A stretch of 64,000 nucleotides of DNA from Nocardioides glacieisoli (lineage in GTDB: Bacteria; Actinomycetota; Actinomycetes; Propionibacteriales; Nocardioidaceae). Positions 31,772 to 42,832 of this stretch are shown here, one piece after another. The DNA is taken from positions 161,448 through 225,447 of the forward strand of contig NZ_SDWS01000008.1 in NCBI RefSeq assembly GCF_004137245.1. Reading direction: 5' to 3'. The position numbers and the translations under genes were made by a program. The notes beneath the pieces were generated by a model. The model worked only from the letters and a program-made list of their open reading frames with translations, was not told where the DNA came from and ran no database searches. Every line of letters begins with the position of its first letter. The first letter of the stretch is position 1.

Positions 31772-34509
31772 CGACGGAGCTCGACGAGGTCGCGGAGCTC
31801 GGCGTCCGACAGCTCGGTCAGCGCGGTCTCACCGCCGGCGAGCACCGAGTCGGCGATGGAGCGCTTGCGGGTGAGCAGCTCGGCGATCTTCTCCTCGATC
31901 GTGCCCTGGGTGACGAAGCGGTGCACCTGCACCGGCTTGGTCTGGCCGATCCGGTAGGCCCGGTCGGTCGCCTGGTCCTCGACGGCCGGGTTCCACCACC
32001 GGTCGAAGTGGAGGACGTGGTCGGCGGCGGTCAGGTTGAGCCCCGTGCCGCCGGCCTTGAGGGAGAGCAGGAAGACCGGGACCTCGCCGGCCTGGAAGCG
32101 GGCGACCATCGCCTCGCGCTCGCGCACCGGCGTCCCGCCGTGCAGCAGCTGGTGGGGTACGCCGGTGGTGCCGAGGTGGCGCTCGAGCAGCCGCGCCATC
32201 GCGACGTACTGCGTGAAGACGAGGACTGCCCCCTCCTCGGCGATGACCGTGCCGACGAGCTCGTCGAGCAGCTCGAGCTTCTCGGAGCGGCCGCGCAGCT
32301 TGGGGTTGGGCTGGCGCAGGTAGTGGGCGGGGTGGTTGCAGATCTGCTTGAGCCCGGTGAGCAGCTTGAGCACCAGCCCGCGCCGGGTCTCCTCGTCGGC
32401 CTCCTCGATGCGGCGCATCGACTCGCGCACGAGCGTCTCGTAGAGGACGACCTGCTCTCGGGTCATCCCGAGCAGGTGGTCGGTCTCGGTCTTGGCCGGC
32501 AGCTCGGGCGCGATGCCCGGGTCGGACTTGCGACGACGCAGCAGGAACGGGCCGATCAGGTCGGCGAACTGGCGCGCCTTGGTGGGCTCGAGGCCGGACT
32601 CGATCGGGCCGGCCCACACCTTGCGGAAGGCGTTGCGGCTGCCGAGCAGGCCGGGGATCGCCCAGTCGAGGATCGACCAGAGCTCGGTGAGGTCGTTCTC
32701 GACTGGCGTGCCGGTGAGCGCCACCCGCGCGGCGCTGGGGATGGTCCGCAGGGCTCGGGCCGCGGCGGACCGTGAGTTCTTGATGTGCTGCGCCTCGTCG
32801 GCGACGACCAGGTCCCACGGCACCTCGGCGAGCAGCGCCGCGTCGTTGCGCATCGTCCCGTAGGTGGTCAGCACGAAGCCGCTGACGCCGCCGAGGTCGC
32901 GCGCGCTGCCGTGGTGGCGGCGCACGGGCACGCCAGGCGCGAAGCGGCGGATCTCCGCCTCCCAGTTGCCGAGCAGGGAGGCCGGGCAGACCACGAGCGT
33001 CGGGCGCGGAGCGGTGGTCGAGTGCCGGGCGAGGGACGAGCCGGGCGTATCGAGACCCTGTCGGTGCAGGTGGAGGGCGATCAGCGTGATCGTCTTGCCG
33101 AGGCCCATGTCGTCGGCGAGGCAGGCGCCGAGCCCGAGCGAGGTGAGCTCGGCCAGCCAGCTCAGCCCGCGGCGCTGGTAGTCGCGCAGGTCGGCGTGCA
33201 GCGCGGTGGGTGGTGCGACCAGCTCGCCGGTCGCCGCCGCCTGCAGCCGGTCGCGGACCTTCAGCAGGCTGGCGCCGACGATCGCCTCGTAGGGCACGTC
33301 CTCGACGTCGACCACCCCGGTCAGCGTCACAGCCAGCGCCTGCACCGGCGTGATCGTGCGGATCAGCCGCTTGCGGGCGCGCTTGATGACCGAGGAGTCG
33401 ACCGCGACCCAGTTGTCGCGCAACTTGATGATCGGGCTCGTCGCGCGCGACAGCTCGTCCATCTCGTCCTCGGTCAGCTCCTCGCCGTGCAGCGACAGCT
33501 GCCACTCGAAGCCGAACAGGGCCTGCGGCCCGAAGAGCCCGTCCTGCAGGGGCTCCTCGCGGACACCGGCCGACGAGCGCTGCCGGCCGAGCTCGACGCG
33601 CTGGGTGACCTCGCGGTCGAGGTACTTCGGCCACATGACCGGGTGCCCCGCCTCGGTCAGGGCAGCCGCCCCGCTGTCGAGCAGCGACAGGATCTCGTCG
33701 GAGTCGAGCACGATCTCGTCGGGGACCCGGAGATCGAGCAGCCGCTCGAGCACCGGCCACGCGTCGGCGGCGGACCGCAGCGCGATGGCCGCGTGGGTGC
33801 GCGCGCGCTCGCCGAAGCCGTGCGCCGCCTCGGGGCCGGCGTCGGCCCAGAGCTCGGAGGCGTCGGCCATGTGGGCCGCGTTGTCCACCGCGTGCACCTG
33901 GAGCACCAGGCGTACGGCGCCGGCCACGAGCTCCTCCTCGTCGGCCTCGATCCGGAACGAGATGGACACCAGGTGCGGGCGGTCGTCGCGACCGCGCGAG
34001 CGGATGCGGGCGATGCGCTGCTGGAGCTGGTCACTGAAGTCGTCGGGCGTCGACGGGCCGGGGGGCGTCCGACCGGTCGGGGTCTGCGCCCGGAGGCGCG
34101 ACCGTCCGGGCGTGGTGCGCGGCATCGTGTCGACGACCGCGTCGAGCAGGCCGCGGACCATGCCCTCGGCGGTGGCCGCGTCGAAGCCGTCGGACGCGCG
34201 CGACCGCGCCAGGTCGGTGATCCGTCGCTCGTCGGCCGGACCGAGGCCGGCCACCTGCCAGTGCCGGCCCTCGGGGTCGGGAGCGAAGCGGCCGGAGGCC
34301 ACCAGCTGCAGGCCCATCAGCGCCGCGCCGGCGAGCAGCGCGACCGACGGGTGCAGGTCGTCCTGGTCGCGCACCTTGCCGAGCACCGGAAGCGCCCCGC
34401 GGATCGGCATGACGATCGTGCGGCGCTCGTCGGTGAACTCGATCGAGCCCTCCCGGGGCGGCTCCCCCACCAGCAGCCTGGCGGGACCGGTGACCGGGAC
34501 AAGACTCAT
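31768..34509 (-). CDS. SNF2/Rad54-family DNA-dependent ATPase (HepA-like)
   Basis: The 913-residue protein has a long N-terminal region containing the bacterial SNF2-associated domain, then a complete SF2 helicase core: DDMGLGKTITLIAL (motif I, about 465), VVADEAQHIKN (motif II, about 568), ALTGTPVEN (III), VLVFTQY (IV) and QATDRAYRIGQTKPV (VI, about 850). Such proteins translocate on duplex DNA and remodel or displace bound proteins, including RNA polymerase in the HepA/RapA branch. ATG 34509 was chosen with GAGAGG upstream. It is co-translated with the SWIM gene, suggesting one complex. Confidence 0.92.
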   Translation of the reverse strand: MSLVPVTGPARLLVGEPPREGSIEFTDERRTIVMPIRGALPVLGKVRDQDDLHPSVALLAGAALMGLQLVASGRFAPDPEGRHWQVAGLGPADERRITDLARSRASDGFDAATAEGMVRGLLDAVVDTMPRTTPGRSRLRAQTPTGRTPPGPSTPDDFSDQLQQRIARIRSRGRDDRPHLVSISFRIEADEEELVAGAVRLVLQVHAVDNAAHMADASELWADAGPEAAHGFGERARTHAAIALRSAADAWPVLERLLDLRVPDEIVLDSDEILSLLDSGAAALTEAGHPVMWPKYLDREVTQRVELGRQRSSAGVREEPLQDGLFGPQALFGFEWQLSLHGEELTEDEMDELSRATSPIIKLRDNWVAVDSSVIKRARKRLIRTITPVQALAVTLTGVVDVEDVPYEAIVGASLLKVRDRLQAAATGELVAPPTALHADLRDYQRRGLSWLAELTSLGLGACLADDMGLGKTITLIALHLHRQGLDTPGSSLARHSTTAPRPTLVVCPASLLGNWEAEIRRFAPGVPVRRHHGSARDLGGVSGFVLTTYGTMRNDAALLAEVPWDLVVADEAQHIKNSRSAAARALRTIPSAARVALTGTPVENDLTELWSILDWAIPGLLGSRNAFRKVWAGPIESGLEPTKARQFADLIGPFLLRRRKSDPGIAPELPAKTETDHLLGMTREQVVLYETLVRESMRRIEEADEETRRGLVLKLLTGLKQICNHPAHYLRQPNPKLRGRSEKLELLDELVGTVIAEEGAVLVFTQYVAMARLLERHLGTTGVPHQLLHGGTPVREREAMVARFQAGEVPVFLLSLKAGGTGLNLTAADHVLHFDRWWNPAVEDQATDRAYRIGQTKPVQVHRFVTQGTIEEKIAELLTRKRSIADSVLAGGETALTELSDAELRDLVELRR

Positions 34510-34592
34510 GCAGTGGCCTCTCGCAGAACGTTGCAACAGGGACGGTAACGCTCCGCACCGACGATCGGTTCCCGACGACTAACGTCCGGCTT

Positions 34593-35789
34593 ATGGACAT
34601 CTCGGCGCTGCTCGCGGAACACCCCGTCATCGACGGCCACAACGACCTGCTGTGGGAGGCGCGCGCCCGGGACGCGTACGCCCTCCTGGATCGGGTCGGC
34701 ACACGGCTCGACGTCGGCACCGGAGGAACCCCGACCCACACCGACCTCCCGCGGATGCGCGCCGGCGGGATGGGTGCGCAGTTCTGGTCGGTCTACGTGC
34801 CCTGCCGGCTCACCGGCGACGACGCGGTCAGCGCGACCCTGGAGCAGGTCGACGCGGCCCGTCACCTCACTGCTTCGTACGCCGACCAGCTGGCGTGGGC
34901 GACCACCGCCGACGAGGTCGAGGCGGCGTGGGCGTCGGGCCGGATGGCCTCGCTCGTGGGAGCGGAGGGTGGCCACTCGATCAACAGCTCCCTCGGCACG
35001 CTGCGCCGGCTGCGCGAGCTCGGCGTGCGCTACCTGACGCTGACCCACAACGCGAACACGCCGTGGGCCGACTCGACCACGGACCGACCGGTCGCCGGCG
35101 GGCTGACCGAGTTCGGCCGCGAGGTGGTCCGCGAGATGAACCGCATCGGGATGATGGTCGACCTCTCCCACGTGTCCGCGGACACGATGCGCGACGCGCT
35201 CGAGGTGGCCGAAGCGCCCGTGATCTTCAGCCACAGCTCGGCTCGCGCGGTCACCGACAGCCGGCGCAACGCCCCCGACGACGTGCTCGAGCGGATGGCC
35301 GCGGGCGGCGGGGTCTGCATGGTGACGTTCGTGCCGAAGTTCGTGAACGCCGCCTGCGCCGACGCGCACCGCGAGACGGTGGCGGCGGCCGAGGCCGAGG
35401 GGATCCTCGAGTCCGACGGCGTACGGTTCGCGGCCTTCGAGGCGGAGTGGGTGCTCGACCACCCGGCCCCCACCGCGACCCTGGCGGACGTCGTCGCGCA
35501 CTGCGAGCACGTGCGCGAGGTCGCTGGGATCGACCACATCGGGCTGGGCGGCGACTACGACGGCGTCGAGGTGCTGCCCGTCGGCCTCGAGGACGTCTCC
35601 ACCTACCCGGCGCTGCTGTCCGCGCTCGCCGACCGCGGCTGGTCCGCCGCCGACCTCGCGAAGCTGACCTGCCGCAACACCCTGCGCGTGATGCGCGAGG
35701 TGGAGGACTCCGCGCGTCGGATCCAGGCCGTCCGAGGCCCGAGCCTGGCGCGGATCGAGGACTTCGACGGCGTACACCCCGCCGGGTGA
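34593..35789 (+). CDS. M19 membrane-dipeptidase-family peptidase
   Basis: The 398-residue zinc hydrolase belongs to the renal dipeptidase (M19) family. The first metal ligands are in DGHNDLLW (His16, Asp18), the bridging Glu is in GAEGGHSIN (about 125), and further His ligands are in VDLSHVS and FSHSSARAV. DHIGLGGDYDG supplies the C-terminal Asp region. It hydrolyses dipeptides, possibly including D-residue-containing ones. No signal peptide is present, so it is cytosolic. TAACGT 7 bases before ATG 34593 marks a leaderless start. It is divergent from the SNF2 gene. Confidence 0.92.
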   Translation: MDISALLAEHPVIDGHNDLLWEARARDAYALLDRVGTRLDVGTGGTPTHTDLPRMRAGGMGAQFWSVYVPCRLTGDDAVSATLEQVDAARHLTASYADQLAWATTADEVEAAWASGRMASLVGAEGGHSINSSLGTLRRLRELGVRYLTLTHNANTPWADSTTDRPVAGGLTEFGREVVREMNRIGMMVDLSHVSADTMRDALEVAEAPVIFSHSSARAVTDSRRNAPDDVLERMAAGGGVCMVTFVPKFVNAACADAHRETVAAAEAEGILESDGVRFAAFEAEWVLDHPAPTATLADVVAHCEHVREVAGIDHIGLGGDYDGVEVLPVGLEDVSTYPALLSALADRGWSAADLAKLTCRNTLRVMREVEDSARRIQAVRGPSLARIEDFDGVHPAG

Positions 35790-35868
35790 GGCAGGGGTGA
35801 CGCAGCGCACCCTGCCGAGTCGGCAAAAGGATTGGGTCGTTGTCGCAGGCAACCAATAATCTTGGCGG

Positions 35869-37443
35869 GTGACCGACACCAAGATCCAGCCCGGTGAGAC
35901 GCAGCCCGGCAGCTCCGACAAGCTCGACAAGAACGTCCTGATGGTGGCCGGTGTGGTTGTCCTCGGCGCCATCATGTCGATCCTGGACATCACCGTCGTC
36001 TCGGTGGCGCTCGAGACCTTCCAGCGCGAGTTCGACGCCACCGCGGCCGAGGTCGCCTGGACGATGACCGGCTACACCCTTGCCCTCGCGAGCGTCATCC
36101 CGCTGACCGGCTGGGCCGCCGACCGCTTCGGCACCAAGCGGCTCTACCTCCTCGCGGTCCTCCTCTTCACCGCCGGATCCGTGCTGTGCGCGACGGCGGA
36201 CTCGCTCGAGCTGCTCGTCCTCTACCGCGTCCTCCAGGGCCTCGGTGGCGGCATGCTGATGCCGCTCGGCATGACGATCCTGACCCGCGCCGCAGGCCCC
36301 GAGCGCGTCGGTCGCGTGATGGCGGTCCTCGGCATCCCGATGCTGCTCGGCCCGATCTTCGGGCCCATCCTCGGCGGCGCCCTGATCGACAGCGCCTCGT
36401 GGCACTGGATCTTCCTGATCAACCTGCCCATCGGCCTCGCCGCGATCGTCTACGCCTGGATCGTGCTGCCGCAGGACGAGGTCGAGCCGTCGGAGACCTT
36501 CGACTGGCTCGGCATGGTCCTGCTGTCCCCCGGTCTCGCCGCGTTCCTCTACGGCGTCAGCTCGATCCCCGAGCACGGCACGGTCACGGCCACCGAGGTC
36601 TGGCTGCCCGCCGTCCTGGGGATCGCACTGATCGTCGCGTTCGTGCCGTGGGCGCTCGCCAAGCGCAACATCCACCCGCTCGTCGAGCTGCGGCTGTTCG
36701 CCAACAAGAACATGACCGTCGCCATCATCGCGATGGCGCTGTTCGCGATCGCGTTCTTCGGGGCGTCGCTCCTCTTCCCGCTCTACTTCATCCAGGTCCG
36801 CGGCGAGGACGCCCTCGGTGCCGGACTGCTGCTCGCCCCCCAGGGTGTCGGCGCGATGATCACCATGCCGATCGCGGGGATCCTGGCCGACAAGATCGGT
36901 CCCGGGAAGATCGTGCTCGTCGGCATCACGGTCATCACCGTCGGCATGGCGATGTTCACCCAGATCAGCGCAGACACCTCGTACACCTACATGCTGGGCG
37001 CGCTGTTCATCATGGGCCTCGGCATGGGCGGCACGATGATGCCGATCATGACGGCCGCGCTCGCGACGCTGACCGCGCACAACGTGGCGCGCGGCTCGAC
37101 GCTGCTCAACATCACCCAGCAGGTCGCAGCGTCCATCGGCACCGCGCTCTTCTCGGTGATCCTCACCAACCAGATCAAGGCCAGCGACACCGCCGGCGCC
37201 TACCTCGCCTCCCGCTCGGCCGAGGGTGACCAGAACGTCCTGGCCGGCATCGCGGAGCAGTTCGGCCTGACCGTCGAGCAGTTCACCTCCTTCGCTGCGT
37301 CGGGCAAGGTGGAGCTGGCCGACTCGTTCGCCACCGTCTTCATCGTCGCGACGGTGCTCGTGGCCTGCTGCCTGATCCCGGCCGCCTTCCTGCCGCGCAA
37401 GAAGGTCGCCCCCGTCGACCCGACGGCGATGATGGGTCACTGA
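35869..37443 (+). CDS. DHA2/EmrB-family MFS drug transporter
   Basis: The 524-residue proton-coupled exporter has about 14 membrane helices and DHA2-family motifs: LDITVVSVALETFQRE in helix 1, GYTLALASVIPLTGWAADRFGTKRLYL (motif A) and the antiporter region GIPMLLGPIFGPILGGALID (motif C). It likely exports drugs or a metabolite by H+ antiport. A TAATCT box 6 bases before GTG 35869 indicates leaderless transcription. An ATTGG...CCAAT arrangement with GTTG/CAAC half-sites at 35831-35857 lies just upstream and could be a regulator site, although no regulator gene is adjacent. Confidence 0.9.
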   Translation: MTDTKIQPGETQPGSSDKLDKNVLMVAGVVVLGAIMSILDITVVSVALETFQREFDATAAEVAWTMTGYTLALASVIPLTGWAADRFGTKRLYLLAVLLFTAGSVLCATADSLELLVLYRVLQGLGGGMLMPLGMTILTRAAGPERVGRVMAVLGIPMLLGPIFGPILGGALIDSASWHWIFLINLPIGLAAIVYAWIVLPQDEVEPSETFDWLGMVLLSPGLAAFLYGVSSIPEHGTVTATEVWLPAVLGIALIVAFVPWALAKRNIHPLVELRLFANKNMTVAIIAMALFAIAFFGASLLFPLYFIQVRGEDALGAGLLLAPQGVGAMITMPIAGILADKIGPGKIVLVGITVITVGMAMFTQISADTSYTYMLGALFIMGLGMGGTMMPIMTAALATLTAHNVARGSTLLNITQQVAASIGTALFSVILTNQIKASDTAGAYLASRSAEGDQNVLAGIAEQFGLTVEQFTSFAASGKVELADSFATVFIVATVLVACCLIPAAFLPRKKVAPVDPTAMMGH

Positions 37444-37448
37444 CCCCG

Positions 37449-37979
37449 ATGGACCGCCTCGGGACCGAGCTGCCCCAGCGCGGCACCTTCGGGTGGGCGC
37501 TGGGCGGCGCGGCCCTGGTGTTCGCCGTCCCGGTCGTCCGCACGGTCTCCGCGGCGCTCGATGAGACCGGCGGAGCAGCGGTCGGGGCCTGGGCGATGGC
37601 GGCCGTCATGGCGCTCGTCCTCGTCGTCGTGCCGCTGCTCCTGGCCCGCGGCATCCTCGGCCGCCACACCTACGTGTCCGACGACGCGGTGTCGGTCGTC
37701 TCCCGCGGCGAGGTCCGCCAGCAGGTCGCCTTCGCCGACCTGACCGACGTGCGCGTGGCCGCCACCGGCCAGGGCGGGAGGCTCCTGCCGCGCGAGAACG
37801 TCCTCCTCAGCGGCGACCTCCGGACGGGCACGGGCACCGTCCTCGTGTCCCGGTTGTACGTCGACACGCTCCAGCCGCTGCTGCAGCGCCTGGCGGTCGA
37901 GGTGGCGGCCCGCCCCGAGCTGCTGCGCGGCGAGCTCGAGCGCGACTCCTTCGAGCGGGCGGTGGCGAGCTCCCGCTGA
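37449..37979 (+). CDS. Small membrane protein with PH-like domain
   Basis: The 176-residue protein has two N-terminal hydrophobic helices (about 15-38 and 45-66) followed by a soluble beta-rich segment, TYVSDDAVSVVSRGEVRQQVAFADLTDVRV and onward, that resembles the bacterial pleckstrin-homology-like domains often attached to a two-helix membrane anchor. No catalytic motif is visible. It starts 5 bases after the DHA2 transporter stop and is probably co-transcribed with it, but whether it assists that transporter is unknown. The 3' end is convergent with the recQ-like gene across 24 bases. Confidence 0.65.
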   Translation: MDRLGTELPQRGTFGWALGGAALVFAVPVVRTVSAALDETGGAAVGAWAMAAVMALVLVVVPLLLARGILGRHTYVSDDAVSVVSRGEVRQQVAFADLTDVRVAATGQGGRLLPRENVLLSGDLRTGTGTVLVSRLYVDTLQPLLQRLAVEVAARPELLRGELERDSFERAVASSR

Positions 37980-38003
37980 CGCCCGCCCGTCCCGGCCGAG
38001 TGG

Positions 38004-40130
<2,127 letters not shown>

Positions 40131-40250
40131 GCGGGGTCCCCGCGGCGTTGTTCGGGGGAGCGAAGCGGAGGAGAAGAAGGCCGTGGGGTGCTCATGCGCC
40201 CTGTCTACCAACCGCCACCGACGCCCGCACCGGCGCATCCACAGGTGAGC

Positions 40251-40751
40251 TCAGCCGGTGCCGACCTGCTCGCCCATCCGCGCACGCAGCGTCGCGAGAC
40301 CTCGGGAGGAGTGGCTCTTGACCGTTCCCTCGCTGATCGAGAGCTCGCGGGCGGTGTCCTCCACCGAGAAGCCGAGCCAGTGGCGCAGGACCACGGTCCG
40401 CCGCTGCATCGGCGGCAGCCGGCGGAGCTCGGCGAGCAGCTCGAGGCGGTCCTCGGTGTCGGCGCCGCCGCGCGCCGGGGTGTCGAGCAGCTCGACCGGC
40501 ACCGCGGAGCGCCGCTTGTGCCAGGGCCGTCGGCGCTGGTCGAGGTCGGCGTTGACGATGATGCGCCGGGCGTACGCCTCCTCGCGACCGGTGCCGTTGA
40601 CCCGGGGCCAGGCCAGGTAGAGCTTGACCAGCGTCTCCTGCAGCACGTCCTCGGCGCGGGCGTCGTCGCGGCACACGGCGTACGCGATGCGGCGCAGCAC
40701 GCCCTGCCGCGCCTCGACGAACTCGATGTAGTCCGCGTCGTGGGTCCTCAC
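40251..40751 (-). CDS. SigE70-type ECF RNA polymerase sigma factor
   Basis: The 166-residue sigma factor has region 2 (YIEFVEARQGVLRRIAYAVCRDDARAEDVLQETLVKLYLAWPRV) and region 4 (LPPMQRRTVVLRHWLGFSVEDTARELSISEGTVKSHSSRGL), with the short linker typical of the SigE family common in actinobacteria. GTG 40751 overlaps by 4 bases the stop of the upstream gene, which encodes a membrane protein that looks like its anti-sigma factor. The order anti-sigma-like gene first, sigma second, is the reverse of the usual arrangement. The downstream helicase gene lies 120 bases away. Confidence 0.9.
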   Translation of the reverse strand: MRTHDADYIEFVEARQGVLRRIAYAVCRDDARAEDVLQETLVKLYLAWPRVNGTGREEAYARRIIVNADLDQRRRPWHKRRSAVPVELLDTPARGGADTEDRLELLAELRRLPPMQRRTVVLRHWLGFSVEDTARELSISEGTVKSHSSRGLATLRARMGEQVGTG

Positions 40752-41698
40752 GACCAGTTCCCCCGCAGCATCGTCAGGAACGAGGCGAAGTCGGTCTGCG
40801 AGTCACCCGGCCAGTACTGGAACCAGGGCGCACCCTCCTCGGGATCCACGCCGACGACGTAGAACGTCTGGCCGGCGTAGACCACCTCCGCCGCACCGGC
40901 CCGGGTGTGCTCGACCCGGCCGGACCCCAGGTCGGGCTCGGCCTCCTGCTGCACGAGGGTCACACCGGGGGCACCGGCGACCATGCGGCCGGTGTCGCCA
41001 TCGGCGAAGTGGGCGAACCGCTCGGCGACCGACGGCCGCCCCTGATGGCTCGCCGTCGCGGCGTCGACCCACAGCTCGAAGTCGTCCGTCGCCCAGCCCG
41101 GGACGTCCATGTGTCCCGAGCCGCCCTCGGACAGCCACACCCAGACGACGTCGTCCTCCATGTCCTCCGGAGCGCAGGAGCACTTCGCCTCGACGGCGAC
41201 CGACCGCTCACCGTCCGCCTTCCCGTAGGTGAAGGGGTCGACGATTACCCGCTGCACCGTGGCATCGGGCGCCACCCACAACCGTCCGTCCGGCGAGTAC
41301 GCGATCGGGCCGTGGTTGCCGTACTCCTGCGCCCACGACGGGATCTCGTCGGAGGTGAACCAGTCGATCCCGTCGAGCCCGTCCTGCGCCTCGAGCGGGT
41401 TGTTGGGCTCGGGGGCGACGAAGTCCGGGTCGTAGGTGTAGTCGATCGCCGGCGGGGGCGTCGTCGTTGGAGCGGTGGGCTCCTCAGCGAGCGACGCCTC
41501 CCTGCCCTGTCCGCCCGTGCCGAGGGACACGGCGAGGGCGATCGCGGCCGCGGCCGCCACTGGTGCCGCCAGGGCCACCGCGGCCGTACGACGACGGCGT
41601 GCCCGCCGCCCCTCGCGGAGGTAGTCCTCCGCCGGGACGGCGGGCAACCCGCCGAGCTCGTGGTCGAGCCGGGTCAGCAGGTCGGTCTCAGGACTCAT
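40748..41698 (-). CDS. Membrane-anchored anti-sigma-like protein
   Basis: The 316-residue protein has a cytoplasmic N-terminal segment (about residues 1-38, ETDLLTRLDHELGGLPAVPAEDYLREGRRARRRR), one transmembrane helix (about 39-60, Ala-rich) and a large extracytoplasmic domain with a Pro/Thr linker (TAPTTTPPP) and a CSCAPED motif. This topology suits a transmembrane anti-sigma factor that senses an envelope signal, but the canonical HxxxCxxC zinc motif of many anti-sigma domains is absent. The assignment therefore rests on topology and on 4-base translational overlap with the sigma gene. GAGGGG precedes ATG 41698. Confidence 0.6.
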   Translation of the reverse strand: MSPETDLLTRLDHELGGLPAVPAEDYLREGRRARRRRTAAVALAAPVAAAAAIALAVSLGTGGQGREASLAEEPTAPTTTPPPAIDYTYDPDFVAPEPNNPLEAQDGLDGIDWFTSDEIPSWAQEYGNHGPIAYSPDGRLWVAPDATVQRVIVDPFTYGKADGERSVAVEAKCSCAPEDMEDDVVWVWLSEGGSGHMDVPGWATDDFELWVDAATASHQGRPSVAERFAHFADGDTGRMVAGAPGVTLVQQEAEPDLGSGRVEHTRAGAAEVVYAGQTFYVVGVDPEEGAPWFQYWPGDSQTDFASFLTMLRGNWS

Positions 41699-41734
41699 GT
41701 CCCCTCGACGTCCCGGCATCCCCGGAGGTTGTCA

Positions 41735-42742
41735 TCAACGCCTGCTGTTCTCCACGAAGCGCTCGATGTCGACCCCTGCCCTGCGCGCTGCCCTGCGGGC
41801 GGCGGGGGTGGACAGGTCGGGGGCGACGAAGGTCTCCGGCTCGATCGTGCGGTCCGCGTCGGCGTACTGCTGCTGCAGCGCGGCCTGGCTGTCACCGCTG
41901 GCGGCGGAGTCGGCCATCACCTGGGACGTGACGGCGACGGCGGCACCGGTGAGGAGCGGGCTGACGGCGGGGGTGTAGCCGCCCGAGTGGCCGGTCGCCT
42001 TGGGGTGGTAGCTCTCGCTGATCGGGTTGGAGAGGCCGTTGATCCACTCGTCGGCGTCGCAGACCGCGTGCCCGATGAAGCGGCTGGTCGGGTTGGCGAA
42101 GGAGAACCCGGCTGCCGAGGCGGCAGCAGCGAGCCGGCTGTTGAGCAGGTCGGCGGTCTGGTTGAGCCGCGACTCCTCGGCCGGGGAGAACCACGTGAAG
42201 GCGTTGCAGTCCTCGCCGTTGAAGATCCGCGGGTAGCCGACCACGACCACCTTGGCGTAGGGCGAACGGCTGCGGATGCCGGAGTAGAGGGTGCTCAACC
42301 GCGACGGCAGGGTCGCGTTGACGAAGGACTGCGCGGTGTTGATCGCGCCGTCGCAGTTGCTCATCCAGCCGGGCTGCGCGCACTCGGTGAGCACGTCGGC
42401 GAAGCCGGCGTCGTTGCCACCGACCGAGATCGAGACGTAGTTGGTCGCCGAGGTCAGCGCGGAGAGCTGGGTGTTGGTGACGTCGGTGATGGTCGCGCCG
42501 GAGCAGGCGCGGAAGTTGAGCGCATAGCCGCGGGCCGCGGCGATCAGGCTGGGGTAGGCCGCCGTGGAGCGCTGGCAGCTGGTGCCGTCGGCGATGTAGG
42601 AGCGGGTGCCGGTGCCCGACGCGTACGAGTCGCCCAGTGCGACGTAGGCGGGGGCGGCAGCCTGGGCCGGCAGGACGAGGAGCGGCGTGACGAGGCCGGC
42701 GAGTGCGGCGCCGAGCACCGCGAAGCGAGACGTGCGAATCAT
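41735..42742 (-). CDS. Secreted SGNH/GDSL-family esterase or lipase
   Basis: The 335-residue protein has a signal peptide (about residues 1-28, cut near PAQAA) and the SGNH order of motifs: YVALGDSYASG with the nucleophilic Ser, an FRACSGATI block II, ISVGGNDAGF block III with Asn, and a C-terminal D-x-W...SYHPKATGH block V with Asp and His. Several Cys pairs suit an extracellular enzyme of the Streptomyces rimosus lipase type. It likely hydrolyses acyl or acetyl esters. The Shine-Dalgarno GGAGG precedes ATG 42742. The C-terminal 60 residues form a Gln/Ala/Arg-rich extension beyond the fold. Confidence 0.88.
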   Translation of the reverse strand: MIRTSRFAVLGAALAGLVTPLLVLPAQAAAPAYVALGDSYASGTGTRSYIADGTSCQRSTAAYPSLIAAARGYALNFRACSGATITDVTNTQLSALTSATNYVSISVGGNDAGFADVLTECAQPGWMSNCDGAINTAQSFVNATLPSRLSTLYSGIRSRSPYAKVVVVGYPRIFNGEDCNAFTWFSPAEESRLNQTADLLNSRLAAAASAAGFSFANPTSRFIGHAVCDADEWINGLSNPISESYHPKATGHSGGYTPAVSPLLTGAAVAVTSQVMADSAASGDSQAALQQQYADADRTIEPETFVAPDLSTPAARRAARRAGVDIERFVENSRR

Positions 42743-42832
42743 TCTGGTGTCCTCCGAGACAGTGGCCACCCGAGTGTGGCCACGATCACAGTAGGGACTC
42801 ACGAGCCCCGCCACCAGAGGCGATCGGTCAGG

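Noticed and set aside
35831..35857. ATTGG...CCAAT with GTTG/CAAC as a DHA2 operator
   Set aside because: The two arm pairs do not share a centre of symmetry, so it is not a clean palindrome; mentioned only as a possibility.
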